A stretch of DNA of 64,000 nucleotides from UMGS1002 sp964570825 (lineage in GTDB: Bacteria; Bacillota; Clostridia; Oscillospirales; CAG-272). The notes beneath the pieces are model-generated. The model was given only the letters and a program-made list of their open reading frames with translations. It did no database searches and had not been told where the DNA came from. This document shows, in pieces, positions 50,019 through 58,926 of the stretch. Within the stretch, counting starts at the first letter, position 1; each line of letters opens with the position of its first letter. The stretch lies in NCBI GenBank assembly GCA_964570825.1, contig CAZMZJ010000004.1, positions 90,206 to 154,205 of the forward strand. Reading direction: 5' to 3'. The translations under genes and the position numbers were made by a program.

Positions 50019-51251
50019 TTATATTATCTGAAAAATGTAAAATTTCAGATAATCAGTTTCGGGCACGTTCCAGAGTATTGGGTGGTCGGGAGCCTGCTGG
50101 CGCGCCTCAACCTGCTTTAGCGACACATGCGCGTCGGCGGCGGCTTTTCCCAGCATCTTCACAAACAGAGAATTTTCCATGAAGTGCGAGCAGGAGCAGG
50201 TGGCGAGATACCCGCCGCGGGGCAGCAGCTTCATCGCGCGGTGGTTTATTTCATAATATCCCCGCTCGGCGCTGCCGATGGTTTTGCGGCTCTTGGTGAA
50301 TGCCGGCGGGTCAAGGATGATGAAGTCGTATTTCTTTTCGCGCGATTCCTCAAGCTTCGGCAGAAGGTCAAAAACGTCGGCGGTGAGAAAATCCATTTTC
50401 CCGTCAAGACCGTTGCGCACCGCGTTCGCTCTGGCGAGCTCTATCGCCGCGCCTGACACATCGACCGCGGTCACGTGCGCCGCGCCGCCCGCGGCGGCGT
50501 TGAGAGCAAACGAGCCGGTGTGTGTGAAGCAGTCAAGAACCGTTTTCCCGGCCGCGATTTTCGCGGCGGCGCGGCGGTTGTATTTCTGGTCGAGGAAAAA
50601 GCCGGTTTTCTGTCCTCCGGCAAAATCGACCATGTAATAAATTCCGTTTTCGCATATCTCGACGCATGTAGATTCGGGCAGCGGCTTCCCTGTGACATTG
50701 AGCCAGCCTGTATGCTGCTCAAGCCCCTCGCGCTCGCGCAGCGAAGCGTCGCTGCGCTCATACACCCCGCGTATTTCAACGCCGGATTCGGCAAGAATTT
50801 TTACAAGCGAAGACATGAGCATTTCTTTGCGCAGGTCTATCCCGTATGAGAGCACCTGGGCTACAAGTATGTCGGAGTACCTGTCGACTGTCAGCCCGGG
50901 CAGACCGTCGGATTCGCCGAAAACAAGACGGCAGCAGTTGTCAAAGTCTTCGCGCATGACATTTTTCCGGTATTCGACGGCGTAGCGCAGGCGTCTTTCC
51001 CAGAACGCGTCGCCGAACTTTTCATTTGCATTGTCGGAGAGCAGTCTGACCCGTATTTTGCTCGCCTCGCTGTAAAGACCGGTGCCGATATAAGCTCCTT
51101 TCGAGGATAACACATCTGCAAGACAGCCGTTGGTGAAATTTCCGGTCATGCCTGTGACTTCAGCGTCATAAAGCCACGGATGTCCTCCGCGGAGCCATGC
51201 TTCTCCTTTTTGCGTAATGGTGATTATAGGAAACTCACGTGTCGTTTTCAT
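50019..51251 (-). CDS. Class I rRNA (cytosine-C5)-methyltransferase, RlmI-like
   Basis: A 410-aa protein. The N-terminal PUA domain (ITQKGEAWLRGGHPWLYDAEV) binds RNA. A central domain has CRLVFGESDGLPGLTVDRY. The Rossmann methyltransferase domain has LDCFTHTGSFALNAA (SAM site), DVSGAAIELARANA, FIILDPPAFTKS and the catalytic CSCSHFM. RlmI methylates C1962 of 23S rRNA in E. coli; Firmicute relatives (YwbD) are close. It is a single gene. Confidence 0.88.
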   Translation of the reverse strand: MKTTREFPIITITQKGEAWLRGGHPWLYDAEVTGMTGNFTNGCLADVLSSKGAYIGTGLYSEASKIRVRLLSDNANEKFGDAFWERRLRYAVEYRKNVMREDFDNCCRLVFGESDGLPGLTVDRYSDILVAQVLSYGIDLRKEMLMSSLVKILAESGVEIRGVYERSDASLREREGLEQHTGWLNVTGKPLPESTCVEICENGIYYMVDFAGGQKTGFFLDQKYNRRAAAKIAAGKTVLDCFTHTGSFALNAAAGGAAHVTAVDVSGAAIELARANAVRNGLDGKMDFLTADVFDLLPKLEESREKKYDFIILDPPAFTKSRKTIGSAERGYYEINHRAMKLLPRGGYLATCSCSHFMENSLFVKMLGKAAADAHVSLKQVEARQQAPDHPILWNVPETDYLKFYIFQII

Positions 51252-51329
51252 TTATTTAATATCCTTTTTGTTTTGCCGCGGCTGTGATGAAAAGCCGTTT
51301 AATAAATCCGGAGGAACAGAAATTCCCGT

Positions 51330-52025
51330 TTAAGTTTCATTGAATTTGTCGCCATGTCTTAGCAGGGTGAATCTGTTTCCCGAATAGTCGATAAGACCGT
51401 CCCGGCGCATCCGCGAGAGCTCGCGGGACAATGCGCTGCGGTCTGTGCCGAGGTAGTTCGCCATGCTGCTGCGGTCGAATGGAATTTCAAAGGAGGGGCG
51501 CATGCCGCCGGACATGTGTTCGCAGCGCGAGGCGTATTGCGAAAAAAACGCTATCAGCTTCTGCCTGATCGTTGTCTGCGACAGAATCTGAATGCGATCG
51601 TTCATTGCGAGGGCGCGGTCGGCAAGCATTGTGATGAAGCGGTCGCGGAGCAGCATTCCGTACGGCTCCGACAGTTTTGGTGAATAGTGCAGGTTGATCG
51701 TCTTAAGCCAGAGCACGGTAACATCCGTGGCGGCGCAGATGTAAACGTCGGCTTCCCGACCGGTGAAACAGAGCGATTCTCCAAAGGTACCGCCGGGGGT
51801 GACATTCGCCATTATCATATGGTGCCCGTCGACATCATCACGGTATACGCGGACGGTCCCGGAAAGCACAAGTCCGAAATGCGGGAGTGGCTCCGATATC
51901 TGGTTGAGAAAGCTGCCGCGGGGATAACTTTTTTTCTCCGATTCGAAAAAATCAAGCGCATAGCTTAGATGTTCGTCGTCAAGCTTCTGAAATAGTATGC
52001 ATTTCTCAAGTATTTTTTTGTCCAT
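51330..52025 (-). CDS. Crp/Fnr family transcriptional regulator
   Basis: A 231-aa regulator. The N-terminal cyclic-nucleotide-type beta-roll has GSFLNQISEPLPHFGLVLSGTVRVYRDD and GGTFGESLCFTG. The C-terminal winged helix has FDRSSMANYLGTDRSALSRELSRMRRDGLIDY. No Cys cluster of the Fnr kind is seen, so it is not an obvious oxygen sensor. The ATG at 52025 has GGGGGA upstream. Targets are unknown; it diverges from the phosphatase gene. Confidence 0.88.
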   Translation of the reverse strand: MDKKILEKCILFQKLDDEHLSYALDFFESEKKSYPRGSFLNQISEPLPHFGLVLSGTVRVYRDDVDGHHMIMANVTPGGTFGESLCFTGREADVYICAATDVTVLWLKTINLHYSPKLSEPYGMLLRDRFITMLADRALAMNDRIQILSQTTIRQKLIAFFSQYASRCEHMSGGMRPSFEIPFDRSSMANYLGTDRSALSRELSRMRRDGLIDYSGNRFTLLRHGDKFNET

Positions 52026-52053
52026 GCCCCTATCCCCCGAATTAGTCAATAAA

Positions 52054-52082
52054 ATTATACCACATCTGTGTTGCATTTGCAA
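52054..52082 (-). promoter_or_regulatory. Promoter of the Crp/Fnr gene
   Basis: Minus-strand TTGCAA (52082-52077) and TATAAT (52059-52054), 17-bp spacer. Confidence 0.7.
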
Positions 52083-52112
52083 CGGCAGGACGAAATAATC
52101 TCTTTTTGCATA

Positions 52113-52141
52113 TCGACAAACCGGGGATTGTATGTTAATAT
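52113..52141 (+). promoter_or_regulatory. Promoter of the tyrosine phosphatase gene
   Basis: TCGACA and TAATAT, 17-bp spacer, 27 nt before the ATG at 52169. Confidence 0.55.
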
Positions 52142-52168
52142 TAAATAAATAAAATATACGGAGACAGT

Positions 52169-52840
52169 ATGGACTTCAGCTTTACAAATTTAAGAAACTT
52201 CAGAGATCTCGGAGGGCACCCGACTATGTCCGGCGGCGTGACAAAATACGGCGCTTTTGCCCGCTCGGATCTGCCTATACGGCTTGCCCCCGACGAAATC
52301 GGCGTCCTGCGGGAGGCGGGATTTACCAATATCGTCGACCTGCGCACTCCCGAAGAGACCATCAAATTCAAGCACGCGCTCGACGGGGAGCCGGGATTCA
52401 AATATTATAACAGAAGGCTTGACTACTGGCTGCGCGCCGATTTTTACGGGCCGGAGGAATCGGCGCTATACTACCATATGCTGCTTACCTATAAGGAAAA
52501 CGTAAGAGCAATATTCACGCTGATGGCTGAGGCCGAGGGCGGAGTCGTTTTAAACTGCTATGCCGGAAAGGACCGCACCGGAACAGTCGCGGCACTCCTG
52601 CTGCTGCTTGCAGGCGTTCCGGACGTAGAAATTGCCGCCGATTATCACGCGACGCTGACTAACCTCTGGCCTTATGCCGAAGAAGAGAAACTGCGCAAGT
52701 ATGCTCTCATACCTCATGCCGAAACGATGCTGATATTTCTCGATATGTTCCGTAAAAAGTACGGTAATGTCGATTGTTATTTCAGTCAGACCGGACTTAC
52801 AGCCGAGATGATTGAACGATTAAGAACAAAACTTGTCTGA
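52169..52840 (+). CDS. Protein-tyrosine/serine phosphatase (DSP-like)
   Basis: A 223-aa protein with the phosphatase P-loop NCYAGKDRTGT (CX5R) near residue 130, and an N-terminal NLRNFRDLGGHPT block with FARSDLPIRL, typical of the bacterial tyrosine phosphatase family that includes LipA and TpbA relatives. A general acid Asp is likely in VDLRTPEE. It removes phosphate from proteins or phosphoinositides. The ATG has CGGAG upstream. It diverges from the Crp/Fnr gene. Confidence 0.85.
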   Translation: MDFSFTNLRNFRDLGGHPTMSGGVTKYGAFARSDLPIRLAPDEIGVLREAGFTNIVDLRTPEETIKFKHALDGEPGFKYYNRRLDYWLRADFYGPEESALYYHMLLTYKENVRAIFTLMAEAEGGVVLNCYAGKDRTGTVAALLLLLAGVPDVEIAADYHATLTNLWPYAEEEKLRKYALIPHAETMLIFLDMFRKKYGNVDCYFSQTGLTAEMIERLRTKLV

Positions 52841-53143
52841 GGCTTTATTGACTTGCTATCGCGATACGGCAAAATTACTGACAGGCTGATAATCTTCGTG
52901 ATTTTTCGTCCGGGGCAGTGACGCAGGCAATCAGTCAGACACGGTTTCCGTGACTCAACTGATGATTGAAATATTTCGCATTAAACGACAGGTAACGGTA
53001 AAAACGAAAGGGAATATAAACAGGCTGTCGGGCAGTTGGTAATATTTAATTTTACGGCAGGGCATATATGTCCTGCCGTTTACAGTGCCTGCAAAAGCCG
53101 GCAAATAAATATAAAAAATTTTTGATGAATTTTGCCGTCGCTG
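52841..53143. other. Intergenic region without a convincing gene
   Basis: About 300 bp follow the phosphatase gene. It has a hairpin at 53054-53079 (ACGGCAGG/CCTGCCGT, 10-nt loop, followed by TTAC), possibly a terminator, and an AT-rich tract before the next promoter. An antisense frame at 52955-53212 crosses the riboswitch promoter and has no ribosome site, so it is not called. Confidence 0.5.
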
Positions 53144-53172
53144 TTGACAAGCCCGGGAGCATATGATATAAT
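53144..53172 (+). promoter_or_regulatory. Promoter of the NiCo riboswitch/CDF exporter transcript
   Basis: TTGACA and TATAAT, both perfect, 17-bp spacer. Confidence 0.9.
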
Positions 53173-53189
53173 AGCGACAATCTCTTTGC

Positions 53190-53330
53190 ACTGCATTCAA
53201 ACTACAGTACAATCTGAGCAGGCGATGGGCGGCTGTATGCGCCCGTGGGGCCGGGCCGTTATGTCGACGGCAGCAGGGTGGGTTAATATCCGAGCCTGTG
53301 GGACAGAAGTATGTTTCACGGGTATTGGAT
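53190..53330 (+). ncRNA. NiCo (czcD) riboswitch aptamer
   Basis: The conserved strands of the czcD motif are all here: ACAGTACAATCTGAGCAGGC then ATGGGCGGCT (53204-53233), GCAGCAGGGTGGG (about 53270-53282) and GTGGGACAGAAG (53298-53309). The RNA binds Ni(II) or Co(II) cooperatively. An AATATCC/GGATATT closing pairing competes with a longer pairing of GGATATTCAATAT with ATATTGAAATATC downstream, giving the switch. Confidence 0.88.
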
Positions 53331-53371
53331 ATTCAATATGGCTTTTTTGTTTTATATTGAAATATCTGTGG

Positions 53372-53402
53372 AACGACTGTATTTACAGCCGTTTTCTTTT
53401 TT
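53372..53402 (+). terminator. Terminator of the NiCo riboswitch platform
   Basis: AACGACTGT and ACAGCCGTT form a hairpin with an ATTT loop and one mismatch, followed by TTCTTTTTTCC, 40 nt before the CDF start. Metal binding should relieve it. Confidence 0.8.
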
Positions 53403-53439
53403 CCTCCGCAGCGTTAGAGATACAGAAATGGAGGTTCAT

Positions 53440-54351
53440 ATGGAACACAGTGACAATCAGTACAAAAAAATTGCTATGCGCGTATCAACCGTTACGGTGA
53501 TTATCAACGCCCTGCTCTCGGCAGCTAAGCTTGTGGCGGGGATTATCGGAAGATCAGCCGCAATGGTTTCGGACGCGGTTCATTCGGCGTCGGATGTTTT
53601 CAGCACGTTTATTGTTATGATAGGCGTTAAGCTTTCCGGAAAAGACGCGGACAAACAGCATCCTTTCGGCCATGAGAGAATCGAGTGCGTGGCTGCTATA
53701 CTGCTTTCAGCCGCTCTATTCGTCATTGGCGCAGCAATCGGATATGAGGGAATCACATCAATAATCAGCGGCGGCTATAAGGAAAAGGCGGTGCCGGGAG
53801 TAGTTGCTCTTATTGCGGCTATTGTATCAATAGTCGTCAAGGAATGGATGTTCTGGTACACCATCGCCGCATCCAAGAAAATCGGATCCCCCGCGCTGCG
53901 TGCCGACGCATGGCATCACCGTTCAGACGCGCTTTCATCGATCGGCTCCCTTATCGGCATCGGCGCGGCACGGCTCGGCTTTCCGATATTCGACCCGATA
54001 GCGTCCGTTGTTATTTGCTTATTTATTCTTAAAGTCGCTGTCGATATTTTTCGCGACGCCGCCGACCGTATGGTCGACAAGGCAGCAGACGCCGAAACGG
54101 AAACAAAGCTGCGCGAAGCGGTTTTAAGCACCGACGGCGTGCTCGGCATAGACCGGCTCATGACAAGGCTTTTCGGCTCGCGCCTTTATGTCGAGGTTGA
54201 AATCACCGCAGACGGGGAACTGCTGCTGAACCAGTCGCACGAGATAGCCGAGAGGGTCCACAACAACATAGAAGCGGAATTTCCCGCGATCAAGCACTGC
54301 ATGGTGCATGTGAACCCGGTTTGTAAGAAGCAGGATATACACGAAAGCTGA
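53440..54351 (+). CDS. Cation diffusion facilitator metal exporter
   Basis: A 303-aa CDF protein exporting divalent metals, here probably Ni and Co because of its riboswitch. Six helices hold SDAVHSASDVFSTF (helix 2 metal site) and ADAWHHRSDALSSIGSLIGIG (helix 5 metal site), followed by a cytoplasmic domain with DGVLGIDRLMTRLFGSRLYVEVEI and CMVHVNP. The ATG at 53440 follows GGAGG (53430-53434). The longer frame from 53311 would start within the riboswitch and is rejected. Confidence 0.92.
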   Translation: MEHSDNQYKKIAMRVSTVTVIINALLSAAKLVAGIIGRSAAMVSDAVHSASDVFSTFIVMIGVKLSGKDADKQHPFGHERIECVAAILLSAALFVIGAAIGYEGITSIISGGYKEKAVPGVVALIAAIVSIVVKEWMFWYTIAASKKIGSPALRADAWHHRSDALSSIGSLIGIGAARLGFPIFDPIASVVICLFILKVAVDIFRDAADRMVDKAADAETETKLREAVLSTDGVLGIDRLMTRLFGSRLYVEVEITADGELLLNQSHEIAERVHNNIEAEFPAIKHCMVHVNPVCKKQDIHES

Positions 54352-54361
54352 ATAATACATT

Positions 54362-54393
54362 AAAAACCGCCTTCTGCTAAGAGGCGGTTTTTT
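54362..54393 (+). terminator. Terminator of the CDF gene
   Basis: AAAACCGCCT and AGGCGGTTTT with an intervening loop, followed by TTAC. Confidence 0.8.
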
Positions 54394-54423
54394 ACTATTT
54401 TATCATTTCTTGATTGCAATCGC

Positions 54424-54452
54424 TTGCTTATTACAATAATATGTGATATAAT
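54424..54452 (+). promoter_or_regulatory. Promoter of the glycan-modification operon
   Basis: TTGCTT and TATAAT, 17-bp spacer, about 80 nt before the TTG start at 54533. Confidence 0.7.
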
Positions 54453-54532
54453 AAAAAGCACAAAAAATCGGAACCAAATGCTAAAATAGCCGTCATTATC
54501 CATAAACAAATGCTGGCTGTCTGGAGGATATT

Positions 54533-54976
54533 TTGAAAAAAGAAAGAATAATAAGTACATTTTATGAGTTTTTTCGCTATGTCATAGTCGGCGGGATTTC
54601 TGCTCTCGTCGATATGGCTGCAAACTATGCAATGCTTTACTGGATTTTCAAATCTGACAAAAACGATACGCTCGCCGTTGTCGTTTCTGTCGCCGTCGGG
54701 TTTGCGGTGGGACTTGCGGTTAACTTTATACTCTCCAACTTTTTTGTTTTCCGCACCACAGAACAGCGCGAAAGAGGACGGACAGTCGGCGCTTTTGTTA
54801 TATATACGGCGGTCGGCGTCGTCGGATTCGGCATGACGGAGGGTCTGACTGTGCTCGGAACATATTTCATCGGTGAAGAGGGTATCTGGTATATACTTCT
54901 GACCTGCGTTGTCAAGGGCATCGTACTCGTATGGAACTATGCGGGACGGAAAATTTTTGTTTATAAAGGAAAGTGA
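54533..54976 (+). CDS. GtrA family membrane protein
   Basis: A 147-aa protein with four membrane helices and the family phrases FFRYVIVGGISALVDMAANY and VNFILSNFFVFR, ending with a hydrophobic helix and NYAGRKIFVYK. GtrA proteins flip polyprenyl-linked sugars or assist their glycosyltransferases. The start is TTG at 54533, 5 nt after GGAGG. It heads a unit with an oxidoreductase and a GT-C protein. Confidence 0.85.
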   Translation: MKKERIISTFYEFFRYVIVGGISALVDMAANYAMLYWIFKSDKNDTLAVVVSVAVGFAVGLAVNFILSNFFVFRTTEQRERGRTVGAFVIYTAVGVVGFGMTEGLTVLGTYFIGEEGIWYILLTCVVKGIVLVWNYAGRKIFVYKGK

Positions 54977-55056
54977 GTTCAGAGCTTTCCGGTATGACCG
55001 GACAGCCGCGGGGCAAAAACATAATACTGTCTGAATTACTGAAAGGAAGTCAAATA

Positions 55057-56637
55057 ATGGGCAATAATAAAACCGCGATAATCATAGGAGCAGGGCCCGC
55101 GGGGCTCACCGCCGCCTACTGTCTTCTTACCGAAACTGATATAAAACCGATAATTCTTGAGGAGGAGCCTTTCGTAGGCGGCATTTCCCGCACCGCCGAG
55201 CATAACGGCAACAGAATCGACATAGGCGGACACCGCTTCTTCACAAAAAGCGACGAGGTGAACGACCTCTGGCAGAAAATGATGCCGATGCAGGGCGCGC
55301 CTTCCTCCGACGATATAATCCTCGGAACGACGGATAAAAAGCTTGCGCCGGGCGGGCCGGATCCCGAAAAAGAGGACCGGGTAATGCTGCTGCGCCGCCG
55401 GGTGTCGCGCATTTATTACCTGAAGAAGTTTTTCGATTATCCGATATCCCTCAAAGCAGAAACCTTCAAAAACATGGGCTTCGGACGGACTATGAAGGCA
55501 GGGTTCGGATATGTAAAATCGGCTGTTTTCAAGAAGAAGGAAGATTCGCTCGCCAACTTTTATATCAACCGTTTCGGCAGGCCTCTGTATGAAATGTTTT
55601 TTGAGGACTACACCGAGAAGGTCTGGGGACGCAACCCGCGCGACATCGCAGCTGACTGGGGCTCGCAGCGCGTCAAGGGGCTTTCACTGATGAAAGCGGT
55701 CTGGTCGGTCGTAGCAAAACCCTTCAGAGGCAGCGGCGCTAAGGTCGAAACATCTCTTATTGAGCAGTATAAATACCCAAAAAAAGGACCGGGGCAGCTT
55801 TATGAAATTATGGCTTCAGAGATAGAGCGGCTCGGCGGACAGATAATCAAAGGCGCGAAAGCGACAAAAATAATCACAGAAGGCAACCGCGTCGTAAAAA
55901 TCATTGCGGAGAAGGACGGACATGAGGTGGAATATGCCGGCGACGAATTCTTCTCCACCATGCCGGTCAAGGACCTTGTCGCCGGAATGGGGGACGCCGC
56001 CCCCGAGGACGTGAAAAAAATCTCATCAGAGCTGCCGTACCGCGATTTCATGACTGTCGGACTGCTTGTCAAAAAGCTCAAGCTCGAAAATAAAACCGCT
56101 CACAGAACGGTCGGCAACATTGTTCCCGACTGCTGGATATATATTCAGGAGCGCGAAGTCAAGCTCGGCAGACTTCAGATTTTCAACAACTGGTCGCCGT
56201 ACATGGTCAAAGATCCGGTAAACACCGTCTGGGTAGGGCTTGAATATTTCTGCAACGAGGGCGACGAATACTGGAATATGGACGACGAAAAGTTTATCGA
56301 ATTTGCAACCGGGGAACTGGCAAGCATCGGTATCATCGACCGTTCCGATGTGCTTGATTCGGTTAGAATCAAGGTGAAAAAAGCTTATCCGGCATATTTC
56401 GGAAGCTACGCGCAGTTCGGACGCGTACGCGAGTTTCTTTCCGGCTTCGACAACCTCTGGTGCATCGGACGCAACGGACAGCACAAGTACAACAATATGG
56501 ACCATTCGATGCTGTCTGCGATTGAGGCTGTGAGAGGAATAAAATCCGGCAGGCGCGATAAAACGCCGGTCTGGGAAGTGAACACTGAAAAGGAATACCA
56601 TGAGGTGAAGTCGGAAAATGACAGCAAGCACACCTGA
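55057..56637 (+). CDS. FAD/NAD(P)-binding oxidoreductase (amine-oxidase/UDP-galactopyranose-mutase-like)
   Basis: A 526-aa flavoprotein. The FAD-binding motif TAIIIGAGPAGLTAAY opens it, with ILEEEPFVGGISRT and GGHRFFTKSDEV, then VWGRNPRDIAADWGSQRVKG. A late block WCIGRNGQHKYNNMDHSM closes the flavin site. Relatives in polysaccharide loci act on nucleotide sugars or polyprenyl compounds. The start at 55057 has AAAGGAAG upstream. Its neighbours (GtrA and GT-C) suggest a lipid-linked sugar modification. It overlaps the next gene by 20 bp. Confidence 0.78.
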   Translation: MGNNKTAIIIGAGPAGLTAAYCLLTETDIKPIILEEEPFVGGISRTAEHNGNRIDIGGHRFFTKSDEVNDLWQKMMPMQGAPSSDDIILGTTDKKLAPGGPDPEKEDRVMLLRRRVSRIYYLKKFFDYPISLKAETFKNMGFGRTMKAGFGYVKSAVFKKKEDSLANFYINRFGRPLYEMFFEDYTEKVWGRNPRDIAADWGSQRVKGLSLMKAVWSVVAKPFRGSGAKVETSLIEQYKYPKKGPGQLYEIMASEIERLGGQIIKGAKATKIITEGNRVVKIIAEKDGHEVEYAGDEFFSTMPVKDLVAGMGDAAPEDVKKISSELPYRDFMTVGLLVKKLKLENKTAHRTVGNIVPDCWIYIQEREVKLGRLQIFNNWSPYMVKDPVNTVWVGLEYFCNEGDEYWNMDDEKFIEFATGELASIGIIDRSDVLDSVRIKVKKAYPAYFGSYAQFGRVREFLSGFDNLWCIGRNGQHKYNNMDHSMLSAIEAVRGIKSGRRDKTPVWEVNTEKEYHEVKSENDSKHT

Positions 56638-58297
56638 AAAATACAACTGGGATAAGGTAAAATCATATCTGCCCAAGGTTAAAGGCATATTGAATTTTAT
56701 TTTCCCGTTCCTGATTATCGCTCTCGGCGTGGGGCCGGTGCTTTACTATATTATCGGTCCGGCGGAGGGGTATATGACATCCGACTGCACCGACTCTCTG
56801 CGCTGGGCATACGCCACATATGAGTCGGGCCGGCTTGTCAGCAAAGATTTTATTTACGCGGCAATTCTGCCGTTCGGCGGCAACCTGATTTTTCTTCCGT
56901 ATATCACCGCGTTCGGCTACTCGATGACCTCGCAGATCTGCGGACTTGTCACCTTTGCATTGCTTTTTGCAGCCGCACTCTATTATATGGCGAGCGGAGC
57001 CGGATTCAACAGATACGCATCGGCGTCGCTTGTATCGGCTGTGATGCTCATTATGTCGTCGAGCGCAAAGCTCCGCGAAATAATGTGGGAGCATATTTTC
57101 TACTATAACTTAGGCCTTCTTTTCTTCTGCTTCGGCTTCGGGCTCGCCCTGCGGATCATTTTTAACGACAGACAGAAAAAACGCCGGAGATACGCAAGGC
57201 CCGCAGTTTTTCTTCTTTTCGCGCTGCTCGCGGCAACCGACGGACTGCAGACTCTGGTCTGTTTTACGCTGCCGGTTCTCACCGGGATTTTTATCGAACG
57301 TTTTTTCGACGCCGGAGAAAAGCTTTCCTCCTCACGGAATCTGAAAACTCTCGGCTTTCTCGCGGCGCTGACGGCAGTCTCAGCCGTCGGATTCATTTTA
57401 ATCGAAAAAATTTCGGACGGAGTGACCGCCGCATATGCAGACGCATATTCGACTTACAGCGATATGTCTTCGTGGGCGGACAATTTCATCGGCTTCTGGG
57501 AAAACTGGTTTTCTCTGCTCGGCGTTTCTGTCAAGGCGGGCGATCCGCTTGTCAGCTTTGACTCGATAAAAAACATGATCGGAATTTTCGGCGGCATTGT
57601 TCTGCTCGCCGCGCCGGTTGTTCTGCTCTGCCGGTATAATAAAATTACAGACCGCGCCGTGAAAATACTTCTGATTGGGCATTTTATGGTCAGTGCTTTT
57701 ATTATTTTCGCTGTGACATTCGGCAGACTTGGCGGCGCGAACTGGCGCCTTGTCCCGATGCTCGGAACATCGGTTATGCTAACAGTCGCAGCCTCAGCGG
57801 AGATGATAAGGCAGAAGGCGGCGTCAGCAAGGCTCGGCGCTCTAATAGCCGCCGTACTTATCCTGATGGCGTCTGTCCCTGCGATGACAATCGCAAAAAT
57901 GCCGGCAAACTACGGACGGGATAACTCCTGGCACGTCGCGGCACGCGAGCTTGAGTCGCGCGGCCTTGAATATGGATATGCAAACTTCTGGTGGGCGGAG
58001 GCTATTACTATGTTCTCGGACGGCAGAGTTCAGGTCGCAAATCTGTACCCTAATCAGGCGTCTCCCATAGAATATTATTATCAGTTGCCGGCGGACAGCT
58101 ACAAGGACAAGAAAACTGATAATTATTTCCTGCTGCTTACCGAGTCGGAGAACGCTAAAATGGCGGCATGGCTGAACGGCAAGCGGCTTTCCGGCAGCAT
58201 CACCGAGGAGTTTACAATTGTATCCGAACCATACGACCTGCGCGGATACACCGGAACAACACTTTATGTATATGTGTTTGCTGAAAATATATTTTAA
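56618..58297 (+). CDS. Integral membrane GT-C-type glycosyltransferase-like protein
   Basis: A 559-aa protein with 10-12 membrane helices. After the first helix comes YMTSDCTDSLRWAYATYESG, with acidic residues at the place where GT-C enzymes (ArnT, PMT type) keep a catalytic Asp. A long extracellular C-terminal part has RVQVANLYPNQASPIEYYY. It would use a polyprenyl-phosphate sugar on the outer face. It begins inside the previous gene with GAGGTGAAG as ribosome site. The exact family is not recognised. Confidence 0.6.
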   Translation: MTASTPEKYNWDKVKSYLPKVKGILNFIFPFLIIALGVGPVLYYIIGPAEGYMTSDCTDSLRWAYATYESGRLVSKDFIYAAILPFGGNLIFLPYITAFGYSMTSQICGLVTFALLFAAALYYMASGAGFNRYASASLVSAVMLIMSSSAKLREIMWEHIFYYNLGLLFFCFGFGLALRIIFNDRQKKRRRYARPAVFLLFALLAATDGLQTLVCFTLPVLTGIFIERFFDAGEKLSSSRNLKTLGFLAALTAVSAVGFILIEKISDGVTAAYADAYSTYSDMSSWADNFIGFWENWFSLLGVSVKAGDPLVSFDSIKNMIGIFGGIVLLAAPVVLLCRYNKITDRAVKILLIGHFMVSAFIIFAVTFGRLGGANWRLVPMLGTSVMLTVAASAEMIRQKAASARLGALIAAVLILMASVPAMTIAKMPANYGRDNSWHVAARELESRGLEYGYANFWWAEAITMFSDGRVQVANLYPNQASPIEYYYQLPADSYKDKKTDNYFLLLTESENAKMAAWLNGKRLSGSITEEFTIVSEPYDLRGYTGTTLYVYVFAENIF

Positions 58298-58311
58298 GGA
58301 ACGTAATAGAG

Positions 58312-58899
58312 ATGAGGCAGCTTGAAACCAAAAGACTTATACTGCGCGAGTGGAGTCCGTGCGACGCCGCCGATGTTTACGAATATGCTTCCGGCCCCGT
58401 CGTGGGTCCTATGGCGGGCTGGAAGCCGCATGAAAATATCGAGGAAAGTAAAAAAATCATCGATATGTTCATAAAGGAAAACGAAACATGGGCGATAGTG
58501 CTGAAGGAAACCGGGAGCGTCATAGGTTCTGTCGGGCTGCACAAAAGCAGGAAAGGCAAACTTGAATATGAGCGGGAACTGGGTTATGTCCTTTCAGAAA
58601 AATACTGGGGGCAGGGAATAATCCCAGAAGCCGCTTCCGCGGTTCTTGATTTCGGTTTCCGCATACTTGGCACCGGAAGCATTATTGCCTCGCATTTTGA
58701 TTTCAACCTGCAGTCGAAACGCGTTATAGAAAAGCTCGGATTCCGGCATATAGCAAGGCTCGAGAACAGCTGGAAGAGATATGACGGTGTTATGCTGAGC
58801 GAGGAGGTTTATATGATGACCGCCAAAGAGTACTTTACAAAACGCGGGCGCGGCGAACTGTACGATCCGGAAAAGGCCGAGATTAAAATTAAAAAATAA
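58312..58899 (+). CDS. GNAT family N-acetyltransferase (RimJ/RimL-like)
   Basis: A 195-aa acetyltransferase. It starts LETKRLILREWSPCDAADVYEY, has IGSVGLHKSR, and the acetyl-CoA motif YVLSEKYWGQGIIPEAASAVLDFGF, followed by VIEKLGFRHIARLEN. The family acetylates ribosomal proteins, antibiotics or metabolites. It lies 14 bp after the GT-C gene in the same direction and may be cotranscribed, though its function need not be linked. Confidence 0.88.
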   Translation: MRQLETKRLILREWSPCDAADVYEYASGPVVGPMAGWKPHENIEESKKIIDMFIKENETWAIVLKETGSVIGSVGLHKSRKGKLEYERELGYVLSEKYWGQGIIPEAASAVLDFGFRILGTGSIIASHFDFNLQSKRVIEKLGFRHIARLENSWKRYDGVMLSEEVYMMTAKEYFTKRGRGELYDPEKAEIKIKK

Positions 58900-58926
58900 G
58901 TTTTTTGTGAGGAGATTACAATAAGA

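Noticed and set aside
52955..53212. 85-aa antisense frame before the NiCo riboswitch
   Set aside because: It overlaps a perfect promoter and the riboswitch 5' end on the other strand and has no ribosome site or recognisable motif.
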